A DNA stretch of 64,000 bases, taken from positions 62,001-126,000 of the forward strand of contig CAYPFR010000001.1 of assembly GCA_964410285.1 (NCBI GenBank), written 5' to 3'. The position numbers were made by a program, and so were the translations under genes. Positions 17,673 through 26,896 of this stretch are shown piece by piece (position 1 is the stretch's first letter; each line of letters opens with the position of its first letter). The notes under the pieces are model-generated. The model saw nothing but the letters and a program-made list of their open reading frames with translations. It ran no database searches and was not told the DNA's origin. The DNA comes from Fretibacter sp964410285 (GTDB taxonomy: Bacteria; Pseudomonadota; Alphaproteobacteria; Caulobacterales; Maricaulaceae).

Positions 17673-19418
17673 ATGGCCGAAGAGAAGAAAAAGAAAAAGC
17701 GCGGCTTTCTAAGTAAGCTCGGCTTTAAATCGAAAGACGAAAAGCTCGCCGAAGAAGCGGCGGCGCGCGCGGCGGCGCAAGAAAAAATTGACGCGGATAT
17801 GGCCGAGCGCATGGCGGCCATCAACGCCGCCGCCCTGGCCTCTGCCCGCCAACAAGATCATGCCGCAACGGGCACAGCCCTAGGTGAGGACGAAGAAGCC
17901 CGCATTGCCGAGGAAGAACGGGCGCGCGCCGAAGCCCAAGCTCAAAAAGACGTCGAAGCGGCAAAACGGCTCGCAGTCGAAAAACGCGCCAAAGAAGCCG
18001 AGGCCAAACGCCTTGCCGAAGAAGAAGCCGCCCTTGCCAAGCGCGAAGCCGAGCGCGCCGCAAAAGCCGCGCAGGAAAAGGCGGCCGCCAAAGCCCGCGC
18101 CGAACAAGACGCCAAAGAAAAAGCCGCGGCCGAGAAAAAGCGCTTAGCCGCCGAAAAAGAGGCGCTGGAAAAAGCGCGCAAAGAACAAGGCGAAGCGCAG
18201 GCTGCCGCCCTGAAAGCCCGCCAAGAGGCAGAAGCCGCCGCGCGCGCGCGCGAGGCCGAGATCGCCGCGCAAAGGGCCGAGGCCGAGGCCAAAGCGCGCG
18301 AGGAAGCCGACGCCAAAGCCCGCGAGGCCGAACGGCTCGCCGCGCTGGAAGCCGCCAAAGCGCGGGCGGCAGAGGACGCCGCAGAGGCAGAGGCGGCCCG
18401 CCTTGCCCAGCTTGAGGCCGATAAAGAAACCGCCGCCCGCCTTGCCCGCGAGCAAGCCGCCGCGGCAGAGCGCCTTGAGACTGAGGGCGGATTCCTCGCG
18501 CGGATTTCCAGCGGACTCAAGAAATCCACATCGCAAATGGCCGATAATATGGCCAGCGCCTTTACCAAAAGAAAGCTGGATGATGAGGCGATTGAGGAGC
18601 TTCAAGATTTGCTCATTGCCGCTGATCTGGGTGTGGGGCCAGCCACAAAGGTCACCGATCTTCTGGCCAAGGACCGTTTTGATAAACAGGTTACGCCCAT
18701 GGAAATCAAAATCGCGCTTGCCGATGTGATTTCCGAAATTCTCACGCCACTGGAAAAACCGATTGTCCTGAGCCCTGCAAAGCCGCAAATCATGCTCTTT
18801 GTCGGTGTAAATGGGTCGGGCAAAACGACGACACTAGGGAAGATGGCCAAGCGTTACCGCGATCAAGGCAAAAAGGTCATGCTGGCGGCGGGCGACACAT
18901 TCCGCGCCGCCGCCGTAGAGCAGCTCACTATTTGGGGGGAGCGCGCCGACGCCCCCGTGATTTCCGGCAAGCTGGGCGCGGATGCCGCCGGCCTCGTCTT
19001 TGACGCCGTGCAGCAGGCCAAAGACCAAGACGTTGATATTTTAATGATCGACACGGCGGGGCGGCTGCAAAACCGCAGCGAGCTTATGGACGAGCTGTCC
19101 AAAGTGGTGCGCGTCATCAAAAAGCAAATCCCCGAGGCCCCGCATCATTGCATTCTCGTGCTCGATGCGACCGTCGGGCAAAATGCGCTCTCGCAAACCG
19201 AGGTTTTTCGCGATGTTGCGGGCGTCACTGGTCTTGTTATGACCAAGCTGGACGGAACAGCAAAGGGCGGGGTTTTGGTCGCGCTCTCGGATAAATTCAA
19301 ATTGCCCATCCACGCCATCGGCATTGGCGAGCGTATTGAGGATTTAGAAAACTTCTCCGCCCCCGTTTTTGCCGCTGCCATTAGCGGCGTCGCAGATGCC
19401 GTGCTGGAGGCGGGTTAG
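17673..19418 (+). CDS. ftsY: signal recognition particle receptor FtsY
   Basis: A 581-residue SRP receptor that docks ribosome-nascent chains at the membrane. The first 270 residues form an acidic/basic A domain of Ala, Glu, Lys and Arg heptads, predicted to be a long coiled coil; it is among the longer A domains for the family. The NG GTPase follows: GVNGSGKT at residues 378-385, GDTFRAAAVEQL, DTAGRLQN, and TKLDGTAKGG. A GGGAAG ribosome site precedes the ATG. The repetitive A-domain DNA produces long open frames in other frames, which are shadows. It follows mtaB and precedes the YciB/IspZ gene, an arrangement frequent in alphaproteobacteria. Confidence 0.97.
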   Translation: MAEEKKKKKRGFLSKLGFKSKDEKLAEEAAARAAAQEKIDADMAERMAAINAAALASARQQDHAATGTALGEDEEARIAEEERARAEAQAQKDVEAAKRLAVEKRAKEAEAKRLAEEEAALAKREAERAAKAAQEKAAAKARAEQDAKEKAAAEKKRLAAEKEALEKARKEQGEAQAAALKARQEAEAAARAREAEIAAQRAEAEAKAREEADAKAREAERLAALEAAKARAAEDAAEAEAARLAQLEADKETAARLAREQAAAAERLETEGGFLARISSGLKKSTSQMADNMASAFTKRKLDDEAIEELQDLLIAADLGVGPATKVTDLLAKDRFDKQVTPMEIKIALADVISEILTPLEKPIVLSPAKPQIMLFVGVNGSGKTTTLGKMAKRYRDQGKKVMLAAGDTFRAAAVEQLTIWGERADAPVISGKLGADAAGLVFDAVQQAKDQDVDILMIDTAGRLQNRSELMDELSKVVRVIKKQIPEAPHHCILVLDATVGQNALSQTEVFRDVAGVTGLVMTKLDGTAKGGVLVALSDKFKLPIHAIGIGERIEDLENFSAPVFAAAISGVADAVLEAG

Positions 19419-19529
19419 CCGTAAAGGGTTTAGCATGAGGGCGAGATATTGGCGCGCCGTATTGCGCTCTCCTGTGCCCTTGCCTTTGGGTTAATCCTCA
19501 TGCAAATGAGCTGACCGCAGGAGAGTAAA

Positions 19530-20159
19530 ATGACCGACCCTATTCGTGATCCGCTGATTGAAGGCGAAAAAGACGCGCCCGCCAAGCCCAGTAATATCTT
19601 GGTTGATTTTTGCCCTGTGGCGATTTTTGTGGCCTGTTATCATTACCTGCGGCGCAGTGACCCTGACGGGGCGATGTTGACCGCGGCGGGAATTTTCATG
19701 GTCGTGGCCGTCGCGGCTTTGATATATTCGCGCGCCAAAACCGGCAAGTTTTCCGGCGTGCTTTTGCTGACGACGGCGATTATTTGCGTCACGGCCGGGC
19801 TTGCGATATTCTCGGGGAATAAAACGATATTTTACATGAAGCCAACCATAGTGAATATGCTTTTTGGCATTGGAATATTAGGCGGCGTGGTTTTGAAGAA
19901 AAATGTGTTCAAACTATTTATGGGCGATGCCGTGGCCTTGCCGGAAAAGGCTTGGAATAACTTAGCTGTTCGTTGGGGGATATTTTTCTTTTTTTGTGCG
20001 GGCCTGAATGAATTTGTCTGGCGCACACAGAGCGAAGAATTCTGGGTGAATTTTAAAATCGTCGGCTTTATGCCGCTGACCTTTATTTTCACCTTAAGCC
20101 AAATTCCCTTCATGATGAAACATGGGAAATTGCGGGGCCATGAGGACCCGTCTGCGTAA
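19530..20159 (+). CDS. YciB/IspZ family inner-membrane septation protein
   Basis: A 209-residue membrane protein with about five transmembrane segments. Family hallmarks are FYMKPTIVNMLFG, GGVVLKKNVFK, and RWGIFFFFCAGLNEFVWR. YciB/IspZ is implicated in cell-envelope integrity and division, without a known biochemical reaction. A GGAGAG ribosome site lies 6 bases before the ATG. It follows ftsY by 111 bases, a common pairing in this class. Confidence 0.9.
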   Translation: MTDPIRDPLIEGEKDAPAKPSNILVDFCPVAIFVACYHYLRRSDPDGAMLTAAGIFMVVAVAALIYSRAKTGKFSGVLLLTTAIICVTAGLAIFSGNKTIFYMKPTIVNMLFGIGILGGVVLKKNVFKLFMGDAVALPEKAWNNLAVRWGIFFFFCAGLNEFVWRTQSEEFWVNFKIVGFMPLTFIFTLSQIPFMMKHGKLRGHEDPSA

Positions 20160-20190
20160 AGCACCAAGGCCGCTGAGACCAAGCGCACGC

Positions 20191-20217
20191 GCCCAGACGC
20201 ACAAGCCCAGACGCACA
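20191..20217. repeat. two 13-bp direct repeats upstream of ubiB
   Basis: GCCCAGACGCACA is repeated exactly at 20,191-20,203 and 20,205-20,217 in the 119-base gap between the YciB/IspZ gene and ubiB. A two-copy repeat of this kind may be chance slippage. Confidence 0.7.
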
Positions 20218-20278
20218 CGCCAAAGACTGCGGCAATCCTCCTATCGCTTTTCTGGCGTTTTAAGTTTATAGGCGAAGC

Positions 20279-21880
20279 ATGGGCCAGATAGGTACATTTT
20301 TTCGTATGATACGCACGGGCTGGGTGCTCTCGCGCCATGACGCCCTTGTGCCCAAAGAATATGCGGCCAGCGTACCCGCGCCTATTCGGGTTATCGGCAG
20401 CGTCTCGCGCATTTTTGCCCTTAAGGGCCGCGCCAAAAATCCCGGCGAGCGTTTTGCCGCCGCGCTTGAGGCCCTTGGGCCGGCCTATATAAAATTTGGC
20501 CAAATCCTGTCAACGCGCGGCGATATGCTCGACCCAGAATTTGTCAAAGGGCTCTCGCGCCTCAAAGATAAAGTCCCGCCCTTTTCCATGGAAACAGCAG
20601 AAGAAATGCTTGCCGCTGAATGGGGCGCACCGTGGCGAGAGCACCTTATCAGCCTGAGCGCGCCAATCGCGGCCGCCTCTGTCGCGCAGGTCCACAAGGG
20701 GGTTTTGAAAAACAAAGACGGCGCTTCGGGGGACGAGGTCGCGGTAAAAATTCTGCGTCCCGATATTGGCCGCCGCATGAGCAAAGACATGGACGTTTTG
20801 TCAATGGTAGCAGGGCTAGCGGAGCGGTTTGTCCCCGGCACTCGCCGTCTTGGCCCCGTTGAATTTATCGCTACGGCGCGCCGCGCTGTTATGCTTGAGC
20901 TTGATTTGCGCCTTGAGGCGGCTGCCTGCTCCGAGCTCTCGGAACCTGCATTTGAGACAGGGTATTTCCGCGTGCCGAATATTTATTGGGACCTTGGCGG
21001 CAAACATGTGCTTGTGACCGAATGGGTAGACGGAATGGCGCTGTCTGATGAACGCATTCTCACCGATCCGCGGTTTGATCCCAAAGACATTGCCCGCCAA
21101 GTCATGCAGAGCTTTCTTGCATGCTCTTTCGATTACGGTGTTTTCCACGCCGATATGCATGAGGGTAATATGATTGCCACGCCCAGAGACGCAGACATTA
21201 ATGCCGGCAGGCTGACCCTCATTGATTTTGGGATATTGGGACGTCTGGAGCCACATGAGCAGCGCTTCCACGCAGAAATTCTTTATGGCTTCCTACGCCG
21301 CGACTATCGCCGCATTGCAGAAGTTCATTTTGAGGCGGGCTATGTCCCAAAAAACCACTCAGTCGATGATTTTGCAGGCGCGCTACGCGCGGTAGGGGAG
21401 CCAATCTTTGGCAAGCGCGCCAATGATGTCCCCATGAGTAAAGTCCTCTTACAGCTTTTTGAGATCACCGAAATCTTTGACATGAAAATGCAGCCGCAGC
21501 TTATCATGCTACAAAAAACCATGATGCAAGCCGAAGGTGTTTGCCGGCGGCTCGATCCTGAATTTGATATGTGGGAAACGGCCCGCCCCATTGTGGAGGC
21601 TAGCATGCGCCGCGAACTCGGACTTGAGGGACGCATTGGCGACTTTCTTGATAATATGGACCGCGCGCGGCGAACCCTTGAAACCTTACCGGATGCAGCC
21701 GAAAATATTGCAAAGCTTGCTCAGGCCTGGGCGCAGGGAGAGATCGATTTATCCCCGGCGGCGCAAGCCGCCTCCGTTCAAACTGAGCGGAGGAAACCTC
21801 TTTCGGCGCGTCCATGGCTATTTGCGGCATTTGGCGCTGCGCTGGCGATTTCGGGCGTGTTCGCTGCCGCAAAGTTTTAA
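20279..21880 (+). CDS. ubiB: UbiB/ABC1/AarF family protein kinase-like ATPase for ubiquinone synthesis
   Basis: A 533-residue protein needed for ubiquinone (coenzyme Q) biosynthesis. Kinase-like signatures of the family are present: the family-defining KFGQ at residues 72-75, the Ala-rich loop AAASVAQVHKG that replaces the glycine-rich loop, the catalytic-loop HADMHEGNM near residue 290, and the metal-binding LIDFGILGRL. The last 25 residues form a membrane anchor. Close relatives (Coq8/ADCK) act as ATPases. Its neighbour coaBC and the downstream dut belong to a conserved alphaproteobacterial neighbourhood; here an outer-membrane protein gene is inserted between ubiB and coaBC. Confidence 0.94.
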   Translation: MGQIGTFFRMIRTGWVLSRHDALVPKEYAASVPAPIRVIGSVSRIFALKGRAKNPGERFAAALEALGPAYIKFGQILSTRGDMLDPEFVKGLSRLKDKVPPFSMETAEEMLAAEWGAPWREHLISLSAPIAAASVAQVHKGVLKNKDGASGDEVAVKILRPDIGRRMSKDMDVLSMVAGLAERFVPGTRRLGPVEFIATARRAVMLELDLRLEAAACSELSEPAFETGYFRVPNIYWDLGGKHVLVTEWVDGMALSDERILTDPRFDPKDIARQVMQSFLACSFDYGVFHADMHEGNMIATPRDADINAGRLTLIDFGILGRLEPHEQRFHAEILYGFLRRDYRRIAEVHFEAGYVPKNHSVDDFAGALRAVGEPIFGKRANDVPMSKVLLQLFEITEIFDMKMQPQLIMLQKTMMQAEGVCRRLDPEFDMWETARPIVEASMRRELGLEGRIGDFLDNMDRARRTLETLPDAAENIAKLAQAWAQGEIDLSPAAQAASVQTERRKPLSARPWLFAAFGAALAISGVFAAAKF

Positions 21881-21992
21881 GGTTTATAGTTAGTATTTGA
21901 CTAACGCTGCAATTACGTGAATTTAAGTATTTTTCGCTAAAAGCGCCCCTGATTAAGAGATCAAAAAGATCTTATAAAACTGTGGGGTTATT

Positions 21993-22949
21993 ATGCGTTA
22001 TCTTCTTTTATTGGCAGCATCTGTCAGCTTATCTGCCTGTTCAATTTTCGAACAGCCTGCCGTGCATCACTCTGGATATGATGTTATAAATTCGGGCCAC
22101 CATGCGCTTTCTGGTCAATATGGGCAAAGCGCGGGCTGCGTGTCTTTTGACCCTTGCTCAGATGCGGGTGGCTATTCGGTTGCAAGCGCGCCGAGCTATC
22201 AATTCGCTGGCCATCAAAACGTCATTCCCGCGCCCGAAGGCTATTCGCCAAACACGTCCTTAAGCATTGGTCCGGGCGAAGCCGTAACCTTCGGAAGCCC
22301 AGGCGATTGCGCGCCGGCCTGCTCTCAAGGTTACGCGCAAGACTTTTCTCAAGTCGTATATGCCCAAGGCCATACGCATGGTCACGGGACGCAATATGCC
22401 GGACAACAATATGGCGCTGGCGCTCCTAGCGCCTATTATCCAGCCCCCATTGGCGCGCTTGGATTACGCGGACTTTCCAATAGTCATACATATGGCAACC
22501 TTGGCGGGGTCATCTATGATGTTGATGACGCGAATTTCGGAATTTTGGGACGCCTCGGATATGCCTTCAATTCTTTCTTTGCGGCAGAAGCTGAAGGGTC
22601 CTTGAATGTGAAAAATCAAGAAGGCACCCTTACGGACGGCACGACAACGCTCTCTGCCTCAAGCGGGGTTGATTATAATATTGCGGCGTTCGCCCTTGCG
22701 CGTCTGCCCGTCACAAATGCGCTCTCAGTCCATGCACGCGGGGGATATGATTTCCGCAAGTTTGACGCTGAAATTACAGATGGCACAACGGCAATCTCCG
22801 ATTCTGTTGATCTTGACGGCTTTGCTTACGGCGTCGGCGCGCAATATAGCGTCAATCCGCGAGATGCCATTCGCGTCGATTATACGCGTTATGAGAATGA
22901 CCTTAGAAATTTCGATTCAGTGTCTGCGACATTTGTTCGTAAATTTTAG
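21993..22949 (+). CDS. outer-membrane beta-barrel protein with an apparent lipobox
   Basis: A 318-residue exported protein. The signal MRYLLLLAASVSLSAC carries a lipobox, followed by about 145 residues rich in Gly, Tyr, Gln, Ser and His, then an eight-strand-type barrel domain (GGVIYDVDDANFGILGRLGYAF through to the C-terminal SATFVRKF ending in Phe). Terminal aromatic residues are recognised by the BAM complex. A lipoprotein signal on an OmpA-like barrel is uncommon and makes the topology interesting; the Cys may also be an ordinary signal-peptidase I site neighbour. It interrupts the ubiB-coaBC pair. The upstream gap contains an inverted repeat GTTAGT/ACTAAC. Function unknown. Confidence 0.82.
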   Translation: MRYLLLLAASVSLSACSIFEQPAVHHSGYDVINSGHHALSGQYGQSAGCVSFDPCSDAGGYSVASAPSYQFAGHQNVIPAPEGYSPNTSLSIGPGEAVTFGSPGDCAPACSQGYAQDFSQVVYAQGHTHGHGTQYAGQQYGAGAPSAYYPAPIGALGLRGLSNSHTYGNLGGVIYDVDDANFGILGRLGYAFNSFFAAEAEGSLNVKNQEGTLTDGTTTLSASSGVDYNIAAFALARLPVTNALSVHARGGYDFRKFDAEITDGTTAISDSVDLDGFAYGVGAQYSVNPRDAIRVDYTRYENDLRNFDSVSATFVRKF

Positions 22950-22957
22950 GCTTTAGC

Positions 22958-22993
22958 CCAAAGGGAAAACATCTTCGGATATTTTCCCTTTGG
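22958..22993. terminator. long hairpin with TTCG tetraloop after the barrel gene
   Basis: CCAAAGGGAAAA (22,958-22,969) pairs with TTTTCCCTTTGG (22,982-22,993); inside, ATC-TTCG-GAT continues the stem after one mismatch. It lies 9 bases after the barrel gene stop and 32 before coaBC. No separate T-tract follows, so it may work as a bidirectional terminator or as mRNA protection. Confidence 0.65.
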
Positions 22994-23024
22994 CGTTTCG
23001 CACGCCCTGCGCCTATAAGGCCTT

Positions 23025-24230
23025 ATGGATAAGCGTGTTTTACTTATTATTGGCGGCGGGATTGCGGCCTATAAATCCTTGTTTTTAATACGCCTGCTTG
23101 CCAAGCGCGGTATTGCCGCGCGGGTGATTTTAACTCGCGGCGGCGCCGAATTTGTGACCCCTCTTTCGGCAGGCTCGCTCTCGGGCGAGCGCGTCTTTAG
23201 CGATCTATGGGACCTGACGGCAGAAGCTGAGATGGGCCATATTGAGCTCTCGCGATCAGCTGACCTCATTGTTGTTGCCCCCGCTACGGCAGACTTGATG
23301 GCCAAGGCGGCGCACGGCATCGCGGGTGATTTGGCAAGTACGACGCTGCTGGCCACAGATAAGCGCGTTTTATTCGTACCCGCCATGAATGTACGCATGT
23401 GGGAAGCTCCGGCCACTCAAAGAAATATCGCCCGCTTAAAGGCCGACGGGCAATATATACTCGGCCCTGATGAGGGCGATATGGCCTGCGGAGAATATGG
23501 TTATGGCCGCATGAGCGAACCAGAGGCAATTGCCGAGGCGATTGAAAATTTGCTGGGGGACCCTCAAAGTCTTGATGCGCCCCAACCCTTATCGGGTCGC
23601 CGCGCGCTAATTACAGCGGGCCCTACGCGCGAGCCGATTGACCCTGTACGCTATCTTTCTAATCATAGCTCCGGTAAGCAGGGCTATGCGATTGCCCGCG
23701 CCCTCAGAGCGATGGGCGCGCAGGTGACCTTAGTTTCAGGGCCTGTCAGCCTGCCCGCCCCAGCCGGCCTAACGGTGGTTGAAGTTGAAACCGCGCGGCA
23801 AATGCATAGCGCCTGCGAGGCGGCATTGCCGGCCGATATTTTTATCTCCGTTGCCGCCGTGGCGGATTGGCATGTCAAAGGCGCAGGGGAGACTAAACTC
23901 AAAAAGGACAAAGACGGCTTGCCGAATTTAGCGCTAGCGGAAAACCCGGATATTCTCGCCGCGCTTTCACGGCATGAAAAGCGGCCAAAGCTTGTCATTG
24001 GTTTTGCGGCGGAAACTCATGACGTTCTTAAAAACGCAAAAGCCAAGCTTGCCCGCAAAAAATGCGATTGGATTATTGCCAATGATGTTTCTGGCGATGT
24101 TATGGGCGGGGACCATAATGCTATGATATTGGTCAGAAAAGACAGAGAAGAGAACTGGCCGCGTCAAAGCAAAGATCAGGCCGCGCGGCAGCTCGCGGGG
24201 GAAGTCGCTGCCCATTTTGGTGGTGCTTAG
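23025..24230 (+). CDS. coaBC: bifunctional phosphopantothenoylcysteine decarboxylase / phosphopantothenate-cysteine ligase
   Basis: A 401-residue fusion catalysing two steps of coenzyme A synthesis. The N-terminal flavoprotein CoaC domain (residues 1-180) shows GGGIAAYKS, the substrate-clamp APAMNVRMW and the DMACGEYGYGRM loop with the catalytic Cys; the C-terminal CoaB domain begins near GRRALITAGPTREPIDPVRY and contains NHSSGKQGYAIA. Length is standard. It is separated from ubiB by the inserted barrel gene and followed by a small secreted protein and dut. Confidence 0.96.
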   Translation: MDKRVLLIIGGGIAAYKSLFLIRLLAKRGIAARVILTRGGAEFVTPLSAGSLSGERVFSDLWDLTAEAEMGHIELSRSADLIVVAPATADLMAKAAHGIAGDLASTTLLATDKRVLFVPAMNVRMWEAPATQRNIARLKADGQYILGPDEGDMACGEYGYGRMSEPEAIAEAIENLLGDPQSLDAPQPLSGRRALITAGPTREPIDPVRYLSNHSSGKQGYAIARALRAMGAQVTLVSGPVSLPAPAGLTVVEVETARQMHSACEAALPADIFISVAAVADWHVKGAGETKLKKDKDGLPNLALAENPDILAALSRHEKRPKLVIGFAAETHDVLKNAKAKLARKKCDWIIANDVSGDVMGGDHNAMILVRKDREENWPRQSKDQAARQLAGEVAAHFGGA

Positions 24231-24289
24231 GCTCTAGGCAAATCAGCAAAAATGCGTCAAGCAGAACAGTGCCCAAAACGGAGTCATAT

Positions 24290-24757
24290 ATGATGTTTTC
24301 CAAAAATATATCTCTTGCCCTCTGGATAGCCGTTGCCGCCGCATTCATCGCCGCTGCGCCTGCGGGCGCCCAAAGCAGCACGTGTCAGCTCATGCTACTG
24401 CCCAGTTCTGCCGCGCAAAACAAAGCCGAATATATCGACGCCGCCGATTTTTTAGGGCGCGTCTATGACGGAAGTCAGACGCCAAAAAAAACGGCGCAAA
24501 ATAAGCCCATCCGCGCCGTGATTTGCCCGCGCGCACGGCTGATACCGACCATGCGTGATTTTCCAATCTTGAATACAGGTCTGCCCTTATCCTTATCTGA
24601 AAATTTCGACGACCCCAATGCGGGGCTTTTGACTGTTTATGATACGGGAGCTGAATTTCGAGCAGACTATAGCGGCCCAAAGCTTTCCCCAGCCCTTGAA
24701 GATGAGCTTCGCGACAGGCTCGAAATTTTCAACCTGCAAAAACTCGCGAAGCAATAG
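24290..24757 (+). CDS. hypothetical secreted protein
   Basis: A 155-residue protein starting at a double ATG (24,290). A clear signal peptide (NISLALWIAVAAAFIAAAPAGAQS) is followed by a mature region of about 125 residues with two cysteines and no recognised domain. It may be periplasmic. A GGA-type ribosome site lies before the double ATG; an earlier frame start at 24,269 is less likely. It sits between coaBC and dut on the same strand, 9 bases ahead of dut, so it is probably co-transcribed with them. Confidence 0.7.
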   Translation: MMFSKNISLALWIAVAAAFIAAAPAGAQSSTCQLMLLPSSAAQNKAEYIDAADFLGRVYDGSQTPKKTAQNKPIRAVICPRARLIPTMRDFPILNTGLPLSLSENFDDPNAGLLTVYDTGAEFRADYSGPKLSPALEDELRDRLEIFNLQKLAKQ

Positions 24758-24766
24758 AGGCTATCC

Positions 24767-25222
24767 ATGACGCTAACAGTCGATATTCAGCCCCTGCCCC
24801 ACTTTGGCGATCTGGAACTGCCGCAATATGAAACGCCGCTTGCGGCGGGCGCGGACCTGCGCGCGGCGCTGCCGATAGAGGCCCCTATGACCCTAGCCCC
24901 CGGGGCGCGGGCCCTCGTGCCGACCGGATTTGCTATGGCCCTGCCGGCCGGATATGAAGCGCAAATTCGGCCCCGCTCGGGTCTTGCCTATAAATATGGG
25001 ATCACCTGCCTAAACACACCCGGCACGATAGATGCCGATTACCGCGGCGAGATCAAAGTCCTATTGATAAATCACGGGCAAGAAAGCTTTACCATCAACC
25101 GCGGCGAGCGCATTGCGCAAATGGTTATCGCGCCTATCACCCAACCTCGCTTCATATCCACTGAAAGCCTACCGGAGACAAAACGCGGCGCGGGCGGCTT
25201 TGGCAGCACCGGCGTTAAATAG
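24767..25222 (+). CDS. dut: dUTP diphosphatase
   Basis: A 151-residue trimeric dUTPase that removes dUTP and makes dUMP for thymidylate. All five family motifs are visible in order: AAGADLRA, RPRSGLAYKYGI, NTPGTIDADYRGEIKVLLIN, RGERIAQMVI, and the C-terminal RGAGGFGSTG. It directly follows the small secreted protein gene and converges on pxpC after a two-base gap. Confidence 0.97.
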   Translation: MTLTVDIQPLPHFGDLELPQYETPLAAGADLRAALPIEAPMTLAPGARALVPTGFAMALPAGYEAQIRPRSGLAYKYGITCLNTPGTIDADYRGEIKVLLINHGQESFTINRGERIAQMVIAPITQPRFISTESLPETKRGAGGFGSTGVK

Positions 25223-25224
25223 TC

Positions 25225-26169
25225 CTAGAAAGTAAAGCCCGGCATAAGCCCGCCGTAAAACTCATTTCGGCGAGACAAGGCCGCAGAGGCTTCCCCGTCC
25301 AAACAGCGGCGAAAACTTACCCGTGATCCCGGCCCGATCTGCCCGAGCTGCCAAAGGTCGGCGCGAATAATCTGAAGGCAGCGCGGATAGCCGCCCGTGC
25401 AATGCCCGTCCACTAACGCCAAAATAGGCTGCCCGTCGGGCGGCAATTGCAATGTGCCGGGCAATAGCGGGCTGCTTGTCATATGTTGACGCGAAGGCGA
25501 GACCGGATTAATCTCCAGCTTATTGCCCCGCAGGCGCGAACCCATTCTATCAGTCTGAGGCGTTGCGACATATGCGCTGACAAATAGGTGGCGCTTGCTT
25601 TCGGCGGTAAGGTCCTTAAATTCCGGCGCCGCCCGCGCGCGCAGAATGACATGGGTCGACAGATATGGCCCGTAACCCTTAGGCAATGTGCGGCGCTCCC
25701 CGAGCGGGGCCGATAGCGGCAGCTCGTCCCCCGCCTTGAGCGCGCGGCCTGAAAGACCGCCGAGCTTTGCCGGAAGATAGGTGGAAACACTGCCAAGAAA
25801 TTCTGTCCCCCTTAGCCCGCCCGCCACAGCGATATAGCTGCGGGCGCCTTGGCGCGCAAAAGACAAGGTAAGGATATCGCCAGCCTTCACAGGCACGGCG
25901 GTAAAATTGGGCAAATTCTGACCATTGATCTGCGCCCAAACCTCAGCCCCCGCAATTCCTATCACTGTGTCGGATAAAAACCGGACATGTAGCCCGCCTA
26001 GCGTACATTCCAACGCCGGCATATTCCACGGATTGCCTGCTAAAAAATTGGCGAGCGCAAAGGAGAGTTTGTCTGCGGCGCCCGAACCCGGAATTCCCAA
26101 ATGGCGATACCCTGCCCGTCCGCCGTCCTGAATAGTTGTGCGCGTGCCGCCTTGAAGGACTCTAATCAT
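25225..26169 (-). CDS. pxpC: 5-oxoprolinase subunit PxpC (biotin-dependent carboxyltransferase-like domain)
   Basis: A 314-residue subunit of the PxpABC 5-oxoprolinase, which opens 5-oxoproline (pyroglutamate) to glutamate with ATP. The N-terminus MIRVLQGGTRTTIQDGGRAG with GIPGSGAADK and the end GSRVSFRRC are typical. The reading frame is open to 26,379, but the ATG at 26,169 fits the family start and overlaps pxpB by eight bases. It is the last gene of pxpA-pxpB-pxpC. Confidence 0.92.
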   Translation of the reverse strand: MIRVLQGGTRTTIQDGGRAGYRHLGIPGSGAADKLSFALANFLAGNPWNMPALECTLGGLHVRFLSDTVIGIAGAEVWAQINGQNLPNFTAVPVKAGDILTLSFARQGARSYIAVAGGLRGTEFLGSVSTYLPAKLGGLSGRALKAGDELPLSAPLGERRTLPKGYGPYLSTHVILRARAAPEFKDLTAESKRHLFVSAYVATPQTDRMGSRLRGNKLEINPVSPSRQHMTSSPLLPGTLQLPPDGQPILALVDGHCTGGYPRCLQIIRADLWQLGQIGPGSRVSFRRCLDGEASAALSRRNEFYGGLMPGFTF

Positions 26170-26896
26170 GAGAGATCTCATCATCTGGGGCTTGGGGAAA
26201 AGCGCCGTTTTGCGGGATAAAGCGCAGGCGGTCCCCCGCTTTAAGCAAGAAAGGCTCTGGGCGATTGGCGTCAAATATATCAAGGGATGTGCGTCCGATG
26301 ATTTGCCAGCCGCCGGGGCTTGGCAGGCTATAAATACCCGTTTGCCAGCCGCCAATCCCAACCGAGCCACAGGGTACAATCAGGCGCGGTTTATGATGGC
26401 GCGGATGGTGCAGCGCTTTGGGCGCTTCGGATAAAAAGGTAAATCCGGGGACAAAGCCCATCATGCAGACACGGTAAATCGGGGCGCAGTGACGGCTTAT
26501 GACCTCATCTTCGCCAAGCCCGCTGCGCGCCATAATATTTTCCATATCCGGTCCGCTCTCGCCGCCGTAATAAACAGGAATTTCCACAATGTCCTGATCC
26601 TCTACCGGTGAGGCCTCGTCCGCCATTTTAGAGCGGGCCGCAAGGGCCGCGTCTTCAAGCTCCAGCGCCGCATGCAGCCGCTCTAGCGCATTGCGTGAAT
26701 TCAGCAAGGCAGGGTCAAAGCTAGCCAGAAGGCTATCATAGCCCGCGATCACGTCGCGCCAGATCCCGCCTGCGCGAAGGCGGGCCGCGAGCGCAAGTAC
26801 GTAGGCGCTCACCTTTGCATCATACCCCCCGCCCGGAAAGTGCAGGTAAAAGGCAAAATCGCCATAAGGCTCTATTGAGGGTGCGCGGGTGCTCAT
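26162..26896 (-). CDS. pxpB: 5-oxoprolinase subunit PxpB (KipI-like)
   Basis: A 244-residue KipI-like subunit of 5-oxoprolinase. Diagnostic segments are CMMGFVPGFTFLSE, PCGSVGIGGWQTGIYSLPSPGGWQIIGRT, and the ending GDRLRFIP. It works together with PxpC, with which it is fused in some bacteria. It overlaps pxpA by four bases and pxpC by eight, so the three are one translationally coupled operon. Confidence 0.93.
   Translation of the reverse strand: MSTRAPSIEPYGDFAFYLHFPGGGYDAKVSAYVLALAARLRAGGIWRDVIAGYDSLLASFDPALLNSRNALERLHAALELEDAALAARSKMADEASPVEDQDIVEIPVYYGGESGPDMENIMARSGLGEDEVISRHCAPIYRVCMMGFVPGFTFLSEAPKALHHPRHHKPRLIVPCGSVGIGGWQTGIYSLPSPGGWQIIGRTSLDIFDANRPEPFLLKAGDRLRFIPQNGAFPQAPDDEISHD

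Noticed and set aside
17821..18568. Several long open frames on both strands inside ftsY
   Set aside because: They are low-complexity shadows (Ala/Ser/Arg or Phe/Gly rich) of the repetitive GC-rich A domain.
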